From assembly GCA_016207985.1 (NCBI GenBank), contig JACQYX010000136.1:1-5992 (forward strand): a DNA stretch of 5,992 nucleotides, given 5' to 3'. The translations under genes were made by a program, and so were the position numbers. Source of the DNA: Ignavibacteriales bacterium (GTDB lineage Bacteria > Bacteroidota > Ignavibacteria > UBA10030 > SZUA-254). Shown one piece after another: positions 1 to 5,467 of the stretch; positions within the stretch are counted from its first letter, which is position 1; each line of letters starts with the position of its first letter. The notes under the pieces are model-generated. The model was given only the letters and a program-made list of their open reading frames with translations, made no database searches and was not told the DNA's origin.

Positions 1-326
1 CCAGTAGCCCCAAGCTCCTTTGCCATCCGTTTTGCATCGTAGTCGTCTATCGACGACATGAAGACGTAAGGAACATTCTTGAATTTCGGATCGGCTTTTA
101 CTTTAACAAAAAGATCGAATCCGTTCATGAATGGCATACGAACATCGCTCATGATGAGATCGGGCTTTTTCCGATGTAACTTCTTTAATGCTGCTTCGCC
201 GCCATCGGCTGTTATGATTTTAAAACTCTCTCCCATGAGCGAAAGGCGGATGGCTTCGAGCCACATCGGCTCATCATCGACGAAGAGTACAGTCTTAATT
301 TCTTTCTTTTCCTTAATCTGTTTCAT
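1..326 (-). CDS. Response regulator receiver-domain protein (partial, C-terminus cut by window edge)
   Basis: This is a phospho-acceptor receiver domain of a two-component system and would act in the cytoplasm. The 108 complete codons visible contain the usual receiver landmarks: a first beta strand TVLFVDDEP with acidic-pocket Asp17 and Asp18, the phosphorylatable Asp61 in LIMSDVRMPFMNG, and the conserved Ser/Thr position in VFMSS (about residues 88-92). The conserved C-terminal Lys should lie just past the left edge. No stop occurs before position 1. The ATG at 324-326 is chosen because it follows the thpR stop by 8 bp and precedes the first beta strand by a short lysine-rich leader of about 10 residues. 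No Shine-Dalgarno is seen, so translation may be coupled to thpR. Whether an output domain follows cannot be seen, so it could be a stand-alone CheY-like protein or the front of a larger regulator. The partner histidine kinase is not in the window. Confidence 0.93.
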   Translation of the reverse strand, partial: MKQIKEKKEIKTVLFVDDEPMWLEAIRLSLMGESFKIITADGGEAALKKLHRKKPDLIMSDVRMPFMNGFDLFVKVKADPKFKNVPYVFMSSIDDYDAKRMAKELGAT

Positions 327-334
327 GGAACCAG

Positions 335-901
335 TTATTGTTGAAGATGAATTGTTTTAAGGATCGAATATATAGATCCTTCTGATTTCAGAATGCTTTT
401 CATAATGAGGATTTCATTTATGGAAGCCTTCCGTGGTTCAAAGTTAAGATTTTCTAACATCGGAGTCAAGTTTTGTATTCCCTTTGGTGTTCGTACTCTG
501 CCTAACGTAATATGTGGATGAAATGCCCTGTCTTCGATTTTAAAACCAAGCGGAAGGAGCGCCTTATCGAGTGAAATCTTAAGTTTTTGCAGAACTCCGT
601 TTTCATTTTGACATCCGATCCATATTACGCGTGGGTGTTTCTTGTTTGGGAAACAGCCCAATGTTTGATAAACAACATCAAAACGAGGCGAGCTTTCAAC
701 GATTGACTGACAATGATCGATAACTTTTTGGAGGATAGATTCATCAATATTTCCTAAGAACTTTATCGTTACATGAAATTTTGACTCTACCTCCCACTTA
801 ACATCAGCATTGGAATTTTTTAACTCCATCTGCAATTGACTCATTTCTTTTTTAATTGGGTCGGGCGTGTCGAATGCAATAAATGTTCGGATGGTTACCA
901 T
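335..901 (-). CDS. thpR: RNA 2',3'-cyclic 3'-phosphodiesterase / 2'-5' RNA ligase family protein (ThpR/LigT)
   Basis: This is a 188-residue 2H-phosphoesterase, the usual length for bacterial ThpR/LigT (about 175-200 residues). The family hydrolyses 2',3'-cyclic phosphate ends of RNA to 2'-phosphate and can join tRNA halves by a 2'-5' link in vitro; its physiological role is poorly known. Both catalytic HxTx motifs are present: HVTI at residues 43-46 and HITL at 130-133. The N-terminal strand RTFIAF, the segment KFLGN after the first motif, and PRVIWIG (90-96) also fit the family. The start ATG lies 5 bp after the cinA stop, and the reading frame ends 8 bp before the response-regulator start, so the three genes almost certainly share a transcript. 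No clear Shine-Dalgarno is visible. A cinA-thpR pairing is common in bacteria. The family call is firm; the natural substrate is not known. Confidence 0.93.
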   Translation of the reverse strand: MVTIRTFIAFDTPDPIKKEMSQLQMELKNSNADVKWEVESKFHVTIKFLGNIDESILQKVIDHCQSIVESSPRFDVVYQTLGCFPNKKHPRVIWIGCQNENGVLQKLKISLDKALLPLGFKIEDRAFHPHITLGRVRTPKGIQNLTPMLENLNFEPRKASINEILIMKSILKSEGSIYSILKTIHLQQ

Positions 902-906
902 ATTTT

Positions 907-2145
907 TTATATCTTTAAAATTTTTCTTCTAATCAGATCCATAGCAGCTTGAGATGCACGTTCTTTCACTCGGAGTCGTCCATCGCCGAAGTTAAACTTG
1001 ATTGCAATCGTCTCGTTGTTATCTGAGTAACCAATCCAGACTAAGCCGATTGGCTTTTCGGTGCTTCCACCAGTCGGTCCAGCAATACCTGTCGTCGAGA
1101 TTCCGATATCGACACCGGCAATCTCTCTTATTTTTCTAGCCATCGCTTCTGCAACCTCTTTACTAACAGCTCCATGTTTTTCTATCATTTCTTTTGGTAT
1201 ACCAAGGAGATGGATTTTCGATTGGTTGCTATAAACAACTACTGCTCGTTCGAGGTAATTTGAACTTCCTGGGACATTAGTGATTTTATGTGCGATCATT
1301 CCCCCTGTACACGATTCTGCAATTGCAATCTTTAATTTTCGTTCTGATAGGATTCTGCCAAGCACTTCTTCTAATTCTTCATCGTCGATGTCGTAAATAT
1401 ATTTTTCGGCTTTAGATCGGATCTTTGATTCAATTGCACGGATTTTTTCCTCACACAATTTCTTTTGTGAACCCGTAACTGAAATCCGCAACCGGACACC
1501 TGTGGGAGAGGGGAGAAAAGCAAGTTTAGCATCTTGCAGTAAATCATCGATGTCCCCAAGTCGATTTGATAACTCGGATTCGGGTATACCGGTAGTCATT
1601 AGTGTACGGTGAAGAACAAAATGGTCCTTAATTTTATCTTTGAAGTGGGGAACAACAAAATCTTCCATCATGCTTTCCATTTCGTACGGCACACCCGGCA
1701 TTACGATGAAATATTTTCCATCCTTGGTGATAAACTCTCCAGCGGCTGTCCCATATTTGTTGTGAATAGCTTGAGCACCCTCCGGAATGTAAGTTTGATT
1801 CTCCGCTGCTTCAGACCATTTTCGGTTTCGTTTCCTTAAAAATTCTTCCACATTTCGCTTTGCTTTCATACTTTGTACTAATCGAGTATTGAAAAATTTG
1901 CACACAGCTTTTCTTGTTACATCGTCATGGGTGGGCCCTAATCCTCCGGTAACAATGACTATATCAGCTTTGTCGTAATTTTCACGAAATGATATCAAGA
2001 TCTCCTCTTCCGTATCTCCCACTGTGATGATTTTACTTACTTCGATACCAACACTATTCAGTTTCTCTGATATGAAAGCAGCATTTGTATTAACGACTTG
2101 ACCTATGAGTATCTCATCGCCTATGGATATAACGATCGCTTTCAT
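907..2145 (-). CDS. cinA: CinA: nicotinamide-nucleotide amidase / CinA-family protein
   Basis: This is a full-length two-domain CinA of 412 residues, matching the family length. The N-terminal COG1058 domain (about 1-170, MoaB/molybdopterin-binding-like fold) shows SIGDEILIGQVVNTN at 7-21, VTGGLGPTHDD at 65-75 and MPGVPYEM at 149-156. This domain is linked to ADP-ribose pyrophosphatase activity in characterised members. The C-terminal PncC domain (about 258-412) shows AESCTGG at 276-282, YSNQSK at 305-310 and STTGIAGPTGG at 350-360. It deamidates nicotinamide mononucleotide to nicotinate mononucleotide in NAD recycling. Ser278 and Thr280 match the catalytic region. The name comes from competence-induced genes in Gram-positive bacteria, but nothing here implies competence. 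The start is ATG followed at once by the standard KAIVISIGDEIL strand. The region before it (TCATCCTTAAT) has no Shine-Dalgarno. thpR follows after 5 bp. The gene is intact and the call is secure. Confidence 0.97.
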   Translation of the reverse strand: MKAIVISIGDEILIGQVVNTNAAFISEKLNSVGIEVSKIITVGDTEEEILISFRENYDKADIVIVTGGLGPTHDDVTRKAVCKFFNTRLVQSMKAKRNVEEFLRKRNRKWSEAAENQTYIPEGAQAIHNKYGTAAGEFITKDGKYFIVMPGVPYEMESMMEDFVVPHFKDKIKDHFVLHRTLMTTGIPESELSNRLGDIDDLLQDAKLAFLPSPTGVRLRISVTGSQKKLCEEKIRAIESKIRSKAEKYIYDIDDEELEEVLGRILSERKLKIAIAESCTGGMIAHKITNVPGSSNYLERAVVVYSNQSKIHLLGIPKEMIEKHGAVSKEVAEAMARKIREIAGVDIGISTTGIAGPTGGSTEKPIGLVWIGYSDNNETIAIKFNFGDGRLRVKERASQAAMDLIRRKILKI

Positions 2146-2236
2146 ATTAAGGATGATTCATTATTTTAAGGAAAAATATTCTCAGCATCTTAAGCTGCCT
2201 CAGCTATCTGTTGAATAACAAGTATAATCAATTGTG
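2146..2236 (-). other. pgpA-cinA intergenic gap
   Basis: These 91 bp hold most of the dead second copy of the pgpA tail, the former pgpA stop position (2190-2192), a short palindrome AGCTGAGGCAGCT (minus strand) at the repeat edge, and the AT-rich cinA leader with two copies of TCCTTAA (2147-2153 and 2166-2172). I see no convincing terminator or -35/-10 pair, so cinA is most likely read through from pgsA-pgpA. Confidence 0.55.
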
Positions 2237-2285
2237 TTACACCTCAGCTGTATGTTGAATAACAAGTATAATCAATTGTGTTACA
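2198..2285. repeat. 44-bp tandem duplication at the 3' end of pgpA
   Basis: Units at 2198-2241 and 2242-2285 match at 42 of 44 positions; the only differences are at 2206/2250 and 2208/2252. The right-hand unit is coding for the end of pgpA. The left-hand unit is mostly downstream of the stop. Because 44 is not a multiple of three, the frame changes at the junction and gives GAG GTG TAA, the present stop. Reading the left-hand unit in the original phase would end CAG ATA GCT GAG GCA GCT TAA, with a stop at 2190-2192. The duplication therefore replaced the ending QQIAEAA by QHTAEV and left a dead copy in the pgpA-cinA gap. Confidence 0.9.
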
Positions 2286-2743
2286 ATGTTTGAATATACT
2301 CCTGCCACAACATCATCGAGCATGATTCCCCAGCCACTTTTAAATTTTTCTACAAAGCGTGCAGGCTGCGGTTTTATTATATCGAAAATCCTGAATAAGA
2401 AAAATGCAACTACGATGAGAAAGAAGCTTTTCGGTAGAAAGAGGAGTGATATCCACATTCCAACAATTTCATCGATAACCACAGGTGGGGGATCTTCTCC
2501 CAACGCTTGTTCCATTTGTTTTGACGTGAGTACACCGATAATAAATGTCAATACAATAACGACAGAGAATAAAATAGTATTCTCGAAGCCGGGAATGAGA
2601 TAAATTGCGAGACCGACTAAACTTCCTGCCGTGCCGGGAGCGATTGGTGAATAACCGGAATAAAAACCTGTTGCGAGTAACTTACTAATAGAAGGGATTG
2701 TTTTCTTCTCAGTTAGATTCGGCGGCACCGAAGTATCGGACAT
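2237..2743 (-). CDS. pgpA: Phosphatidylglycerophosphatase A (PgpA), C-terminus altered by a tandem duplication
   Basis: PgpA removes the phosphate from phosphatidylglycerophosphate to give phosphatidylglycerol at the inner membrane. The protein has about 168 residues, normal for the family. The PgpA signatures are all present (ATG numbering): APGTAGSL at about 35-42, DPPPVVIDEIVG at about 84-95, FFLFRIFDIIKPQPAR at about 114-129 and GIMLDDVVAG at about 139-148. Three or four hydrophobic segments fit a small polytopic membrane protein. The start is uncertain: ATG at 2741-2743 is used, but an in-frame GTG at 2750-2752 would add MNS; neither has a clear Shine-Dalgarno. Both overlap the end of pgsA (35 or 44 bp), which suggests translational coupling with the enzyme that makes its substrate. 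The stop codon at 2237-2239 is created at the junction of a 44-bp tandem repeat (see the repeat entry), so the last few residues (HTAEV) differ from the apparent former ending. The catalytic region is untouched. Confidence 0.94.
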   Translation of the reverse strand: MSDTSVPPNLTEKKTIPSISKLLATGFYSGYSPIAPGTAGSLVGLAIYLIPGFENTILFSVVIVLTFIIGVLTSKQMEQALGEDPPPVVIDEIVGMWISLLFLPKSFFLIVVAFFLFRIFDIIKPQPARFVEKFKSGWGIMLDDVVAGVYSNIVTQLIILVIQHTAEV

Positions 2744-3323
2744 AGAGTTCACGCAATAGTTTTCTGTTATCGAATAGGTACATTACACCTGTACCGATTG
2801 TGGAAAGAGTTACCAACAGCATCATCCCGAAGAGTACTTGTGGATGCATTAGATTCTCGATCCAATTTCTAAAATCTTGTTTGATTACAGGAATATTACT
2901 TGCGACGTAGAGAATGAGTATGTAATAAATGACGATGAATTCACCGAATGTTTTTGCCTGTGCAGTCTTCGATGTCACTATCGGTCGATCATGCCACTCT
3001 GCATAACTTCGCAGTGTTGTGATGATAATATCCCTTACGACAATAATCCACACCATCCATGCATCGATAAGGTTAAGATAAACGAAAGAAAAAAGTGCAG
3101 CAAGAGCGAGGATTTTATCTGCCAACGGGTCGAGAAATTTACCCCAGCGGGACACATACCCGTATTTACGTGCAACCCAGCCGTCATACCAATCCGTTAG
3201 TGCGGCGACGATGTAAACGACTAAGGATATCTGCTTTAGAAATGATGATTCGTCGAAAAGCAGAATGACGAAGACAGGCGTGAGTATAATTCGGAAAATT
3301 GTTAGTGAATTAGGGATAGACAT
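2709..3323 (-). CDS. pgsA: CDP-diacylglycerol--glycerol-3-phosphate 3-phosphatidyltransferase (PgsA)
   Basis: PgsA transfers the phosphatidyl group from CDP-diacylglycerol to glycerol 3-phosphate, giving phosphatidylglycerophosphate, the committed step toward phosphatidylglycerol and cardiolipin in the inner membrane. The 204-residue protein carries the complete CDP-alcohol phosphotransferase motif D-x2-DG-x2-AR-x8-G-x3-D-x3-D as Asp44, Asp47, Gly48, Ala51, Arg52, Gly61, Asp65 and Asp69. The N-terminus (MSIPNSLTIFRI) is typical of PgsA and supports the ATG at 3321-3323. SKTAQAKTFGE (about 117-127) matches the PgsA-type lysine-rich loop and favours PgsA over phosphatidylserine synthase. Several hydrophobic helices follow. 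It starts a new transcription unit just after the rpmB terminator and overlaps pgpA, the next enzyme in the pathway. Its ribosome binding site (GAGAG) lies inside one arm of an inverted repeat described separately. Confidence 0.96.
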   Translation of the reverse strand: MSIPNSLTIFRIILTPVFVILLFDESSFLKQISLVVYIVAALTDWYDGWVARKYGYVSRWGKFLDPLADKILALAALFSFVYLNLIDAWMVWIIVVRDIIITTLRSYAEWHDRPIVTSKTAQAKTFGEFIVIYYILILYVASNIPVIKQDFRNWIENLMHPQVLFGMMLLVTLSTIGTGVMYLFDNRKLLRELYVRYFGAAESN

Positions 3324-3325
3324 CG

Positions 3326-3364
3326 TCTCTCAAAGTTTTTTGTAATTTACCAAATTTTGAGAGA
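3326..3364 (-). promoter_or_regulatory. Inverted repeat in the pgsA leader covering its ribosome binding site
   Basis: Arms at 3352-3364 and 3326-3338 pair over 12 of 13 positions, with nine perfect pairs at the outer end, one A/C mismatch, and three inner A-T pairs. The 13-nt spacer includes the smaller palindrome GTAAATTAC. In the mRNA sense the 3' arm reads AAACTTTGAGAGA, contains the Shine-Dalgarno-like GAGAG, and ends 2 nt before the pgsA ATG. If the transcript includes both arms, the hairpin would hide the ribosome binding site. If transcription starts at the candidate promoter listed here, the palindrome would instead be a DNA operator spanning the -10. The repeat is seen directly; its function is inferred. 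Confidence 0.5.
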
Positions 3365-3371
3365 TTTACAA
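3344..3371 (-). promoter_or_regulatory. Candidate pgsA promoter
   Basis: Reading the minus strand, TTGTAA (3366-3371) lies 16 bp before TAAATT (3344-3349), each matching four of six sigma-70 consensus bases. It sits between the rpmB terminator and the pgsA start, where a promoter is needed because the terminator is strong. The matches are modest in an AT-rich region, so this is tentative. Confidence 0.3.
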
Positions 3372-3380
3372 ATTCAAATC

Positions 3381-3420
3381 AAAAGAAAAAAGCCCATCCC
3401 GAATTGCTCGGAATGGGCTT
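3381..3420 (-). terminator. Strong intrinsic terminator of rpmB
   Basis: On the minus strand a 13-bp stem (arms 3408-3420 and 3390-3402, a single G-T wobble, GC-rich core AAGCCCAT/ATGGGCTT) closes a 5-nt loop and is followed by a T-rich tract (complement of 3381-3389). It begins 20 bp after the rpmB stop. The plus-strand side lacks a T-run, so it works in the rpmB direction only. Confidence 0.92.
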
Positions 3421-3440
3421 GCATGCTGATAAAATTTAGC

Positions 3441-3632
3441 TTAAGCCGCTTTCAGAACTCGACCTTGTTTGATACAAGATGTACAAACACGCATACGCTG
3501 GGACCGACCGTTAACTTGGGCACGAACGTTCTGAAGATTTGGCAGCCATCGCCGTTTCGTTCGATTGTGTGCGTGACTGATGTTATGTCCGCTAACTGGT
3601 TTTTTTCCACAAATTTCACAAACTTTTGCCAT
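3441..3632 (-). CDS. rpmB: 50S ribosomal protein L28, zinc-ribbon (four-cysteine) form
   Basis: L28 is a small basic protein of the large ribosomal subunit. This 63-residue protein begins [17 protein letters not shown], shows the typical [14 protein letters not shown] segment (about 21-34) and ends with [15 protein letters not shown]. Cys5, Cys8, Cys50 and Cys53 form two CxxC knuckles, so this is the zinc-binding type. The start is the ATG at 3630-3632: it gives the standard MAKVC N-terminus and has a strong Shine-Dalgarno (GAGGAA) just upstream. An in-frame ATG at 3645-3647 would add MNEEI but would put that Shine-Dalgarno inside the coding sequence. The gene has its own promoter and terminator, so it appears monocistronic; L33 (rpmG), a frequent neighbour, is absent here. 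Confidence 0.97.
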   Translation of the reverse strand: MAKVCEICGKKPVSGHNISHAHNRTKRRWLPNLQNVRAQVNGRSQRMRVCTSCIKQGRVLKAA

Positions 3633-3635
3633 GAT

Positions 3636-3641
3636 TTCCTC
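3636..3641 (-). promoter_or_regulatory. Shine-Dalgarno of rpmB (decides the start)
   Basis: The minus strand reads ACGAGGAAATCATG. GAGGAA lies directly upstream of the ATG at 3632 with a short 3-5 nt spacing, which selects this start over the ATG 15 bp upstream. Confidence 0.8.
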
Positions 3642-3674
3642 GTTCAAATAAGAATTTTCAGATTGAATATAACC

Positions 3675-3703
3675 AATATACGAAAAAGTTGAATTGTACG
3701 CAA
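3675..3703 (-). promoter_or_regulatory. Candidate rpmB promoter
   Basis: Minus-strand TTGCGT (3698-3703) and TATATT (3675-3680) are separated by exactly 17 bp. The -10 matches five of six sigma-70 consensus bases, the -35 only the TTG. It would give a leader of about 35 nt before the rpmB start. The adjoining TATATTGG also resembles the Bacteroidota -7 element TAnnTTTG with one mismatch, so the sigma-factor class is open. Confidence 0.5.
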
Positions 3704-3714
3704 TTAATGAATTT

Positions 3715-3746
3715 TATCATTGTATCATTGACTCATTGATGAATTG
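3715..3746. repeat. Decaying 8-bp tandem repeat upstream of rpmB
   Basis: Four successive octamers read TATCATTG, TATCATTG, ACTCATTG and ATGAATTG on the plus strand; the first two are identical, the third keeps six of eight bases and the fourth is degenerate. It lies 12 bp upstream of the rpmB -35 candidate in the otherwise empty, AT-rich gap between rpmB and the beta-barrel gene. No function is evident. Confidence 0.6.
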
Positions 3747-3790
3747 AATTATTCAACAACCCAATATAACAATGATTCAATCTAAAAATG

Positions 3791-3812
3791 AAAAAATTCT
3801 TCAATGGAAGAA
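3791..3812 (-). terminator. Small intrinsic terminator overlapping the end of the beta-barrel gene
   Basis: On the minus strand TTCTTC (3807-3812), a 4-nt loop CATT and GAAGAA (3797-3802) are followed by six T (3791-3796). The 5' arm encodes the Phe-Phe before the last residue, and the TGA stop sits across the loop and 3' arm. The stem has only six pairs, two of them GC, so it should be weak, but it is the only terminator-like element at this operon end. Confidence 0.45.
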
Positions 3813-4262
3813 GAATCTTGCTCCAAATCCGGCGTTCATACTCAGCTCAGTTTTAGGAGCAAGATCAAGGATTGGAGCGATCTCGATGAATAGATCGAAC
3901 GGTACATCTTTGAACAAGTAGCCTATGCCTCCGACCATGCGTAAACCGAAACGTGCGTTCTTGTTATCGGCTGTTTTTATTCTTCCACCAATTCCATAAT
4001 AGAGCGGAATTTCTTCTTCCGTTTCAAATACATCGAACGAATGTATCAAGTAATCGGCATGAACGTGGAAAGAAGTTTTCTCAACAAAGGACCAGGCGAG
4101 TCCGACATCGATTGCAGTTTTTTGTGTGAGCCAACCCTTCAGACTTACACCTGTAGGTTCACCTATGATGATTCCCGCACCAAAACCGCGATCCTGACCG
4201 GATGCATTTGCAGCGATAGAGATTAATAATATTAATAACAAGATGAGATATTCTTTTTTCAT
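3801..4262 (-). CDS. Secreted, probable small outer-membrane beta-barrel protein
   Basis: I do not recognise a named family. The 153-residue product has a clear Sec signal peptide: Lys2-Lys3, a hydrophobic run LILLLILLISIAA, and an AxA-type site (A18-N-A20) for cleavage near residue 20. The mature part of about 133 residues starts with GFGAGIIIGEPTGVSLKGWL, a Gly-rich strand-and-turn pattern seen at the front of small barrels in FCB-group bacteria. It continues with alternating strands such as TAIDVGLAWSF, SFHVHADYLIH and FGLRMVGGIGYLF, and ends in NAGFGARFFFH. That end resembles an outer-membrane sorting strand, although the last residue is His and not an aromatic. A good Shine-Dalgarno (AAGGA) fixes the ATG at 4260-4262. 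It follows the ABC permease by 18 bp, so it is probably co-transcribed with the transporter. It is too short to be a TolC-type channel. The barrel call is an inference from pattern; function unknown. Confidence 0.8.
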   Translation of the reverse strand: MKKEYLILLLILLISIAANASGQDRGFGAGIIIGEPTGVSLKGWLTQKTAIDVGLAWSFVEKTSFHVHADYLIHSFDVFETEEEIPLYYGIGGRIKTADNKNARFGLRMVGGIGYLFKDVPFDLFIEIAPILDLAPKTELSMNAGFGARFFFH

Positions 4263-4270
4263 AGCGTTTA

Positions 4271-4275
4271 TCCTT
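4271..4275 (-). promoter_or_regulatory. Shine-Dalgarno of the beta-barrel gene
   Basis: AAGGA lies 8 nt upstream of the ATG at 4262, inside the 18-bp gap after the permease stop. It is one of only two good Shine-Dalgarno sites in the window, so this gene probably starts translation independently of the upstream permease. Confidence 0.75.
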
Positions 4276-4280
4276 AAGAA

Positions 4281-5456
4281 TTATGAAGCTCGAAGAGCGT
4301 TGACAATGTTGAGTCGTGATGCCCGAATTGATGGTAAAAATCCGCCGACAATTCCCATCAACAGTGAGAAAATGATGGAATTGATAATGATTGATGGTGA
4401 AAGCGAAAAATTAAATGCGAGCTCTGCAAAGGAGCCGAAATTGATCATCGAGATTTTGAAGAACTGTAAAAACGATGCGAGTATAAGTCCAAAAAGCCCC
4501 CCGGTGAGCGATAACATGAGCGACTCGATGAGGAATGCAGCGAGAACATTACGCCGGCGAAATCCGAGGGCTCGCAGTGTTCCAATCTCAACTGTCCGGT
4601 TGGAAACGGCTGCGTACATTGTAATCATTGCTCCGATCATCGCTCCGAGACTGAAAATTATTGTTACTGCAATACCGAGAATTCTGATAAACATTGCCAT
4701 ATCTTCCGATTGCTCGGCATAAAAAACTTTTTCTCTTTTAACATCTAGAGTTTGTAGACGCATATCTTTTTCAAATTCTGATTTAAAGTCACTGTACGAA
4801 ATTTGTTTATCGAGTCGAGCGAGGATTGAAGAATAAGCTCCCGTGTATCCGAATGCCTGAGCGAGCTGGATTTCATCTCCCCACACTTCCGAATCGAAAC
4901 CGCTGCCTCCCGCATCGAACCAACCAACAATTGTCCATTCATCTCCACCGAATTTAATTTTCTCTCCGACACCGGTTCCTAGAAAACGCTGATGGATAGT
5001 GGCACCGACGATAACTTCGCGAGTTCCCCATTGGAACATTCTACCCTGAACCAATTTTACCTGCGGACGCAACTGCATTCCTTCCAAAGTTATCCCTCGG
5101 ATGGAAATATTTCCGAACCCATTTGCTTTTTTGCTATAGGGAAGATTTATAATAGCAATTATCTCTTTTGAAAATAAAGGTTTACCATTGGCTGTCTTCG
5201 CTACGTTTGGTAAAGTAGCGATAATATTTGCTTGATCCATCTGGATTATGCTCGTAATTTCGGAAGTTGCCGCTTTGCGAAGGAAGATGATATTATCTTC
5301 AGAACCGGTTTCGATGAGAGTCCTTTGGATTCCGTATGCCATCATGAGAACTGCTGCGAAGACAAATACAACCATCGCAATACCAACAACTGTGAGAGCC
5401 GTGGTGAGCCGGCGTGTCCACATGTTTCGTATAGTATATTTAATAGGGATTTTCAT
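4281..5456 (-). CDS. ABC transporter permease, MacB-like periplasmic core plus FtsX domain
   Basis: This 391-residue inner-membrane permease has the MacB/FtsX layout: a short cytoplasmic N-terminus (IRNMWTRRLTT), a first membrane helix at about 19-41, a large extracytoplasmic domain at about 43-250, and three C-terminal membrane helices (about 255-283, 305-335 and 357-380). The FtsX signature after the second helix reads SNRTVEIGTLRALGF, the region expected to couple with an ATPase, and the end SRLNIVNALRAS is typical. Proteins of this superfamily move lipoproteins, lipids or peptides or act as mechanotransducers; the substrate cannot be named here. The start ATG is 11 bp after the stop of a second, different permease, so the two probably form a heteromeric transporter. 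No strong Shine-Dalgarno is present (AAAAAGTGAAAT), which fits coupling. No ATPase gene is present in the window; it is probably further upstream. Confidence 0.93.
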   Translation of the reverse strand: MKIPIKYTIRNMWTRRLTTALTVVGIAMVVFVFAAVLMMAYGIQRTLIETGSEDNIIFLRKAATSEITSIIQMDQANIIATLPNVAKTANGKPLFSKEIIAIINLPYSKKANGFGNISIRGITLEGMQLRPQVKLVQGRMFQWGTREVIVGATIHQRFLGTGVGEKIKFGGDEWTIVGWFDAGGSGFDSEVWGDEIQLAQAFGYTGAYSSILARLDKQISYSDFKSEFEKDMRLQTLDVKREKVFYAEQSEDMAMFIRILGIAVTIIFSLGAMIGAMITMYAAVSNRTVEIGTLRALGFRRRNVLAAFLIESLMLSLTGGLFGLILASFLQFFKISMINFGSFAELAFNFSLSPSIIINSIIFSLLMGIVGGFLPSIRASRLNIVNALRAS

Positions 5457-5467
5457 ATTTCACTTTT

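Noticed and set aside
79..360. Plus-strand open frame opposite the response regulator
   Set aside because: The minus strand carries intact receiver motifs over the same bases; the plus-strand product resembles no protein family.
2223..2272. Perfect TATAAT on the plus strand in each 44-bp repeat unit (2223-2228 and 2267-2272)
   Set aside because: No -35 hexamer lies at a proper distance, and it would only drive antisense transcription into pgpA. It is a by-product of AT-rich coding sequence copied by the duplication.
2198..2285. Tandem repeat considered as a CRISPR array or mobile-element target duplication
   Set aside because: The two units are directly adjacent with no spacer, and no insertion or cas gene is present; simple tandem duplication explains it.
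2286..2603. Plus-strand open frame opposite pgpA
   Set aside because: pgpA on the minus strand has all family signatures across this stretch; the plus-strand product has none.
3441..3647. L28 starting at the upstream ATG (five extra residues MNEEI)
   Set aside because: The extra codons contain the Shine-Dalgarno GAGGAA, and L28 proteins normally begin MAKVC or similar.
3357..3692. Plus-strand open frame running through the rpmB terminator and rpmB
   Set aside because: It spans a clear minus-strand terminator, promoter and ribosomal gene, and its product has no recognisable feature.
3744..3756. Small palindrome TTGAATTATTCAA as a terminator or operator
   Set aside because: Five AT-rich pairs with no T-run on either side, in a region rich in TTGAA-like words; not distinguishable from background.
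3660..3783. Distant 9-bp inverted repeat AGATTGAAT / ATTCAATCT around the rpmB upstream gap
   Set aside because: It is short, AT-rich and separated by over 100 bp; it is expected by chance here and shows no terminal duplication or transposon gene.
4243..4722. A long plus-strand open frame (159 codons) opposite the ABC permease
   Set aside because: It is antisense to the membrane-helix part of a clear permease; its translation is low in hydrophobic order and shows no family motif, and it also overlaps the beta-barrel start. It is a shadow of the minus-strand gene.
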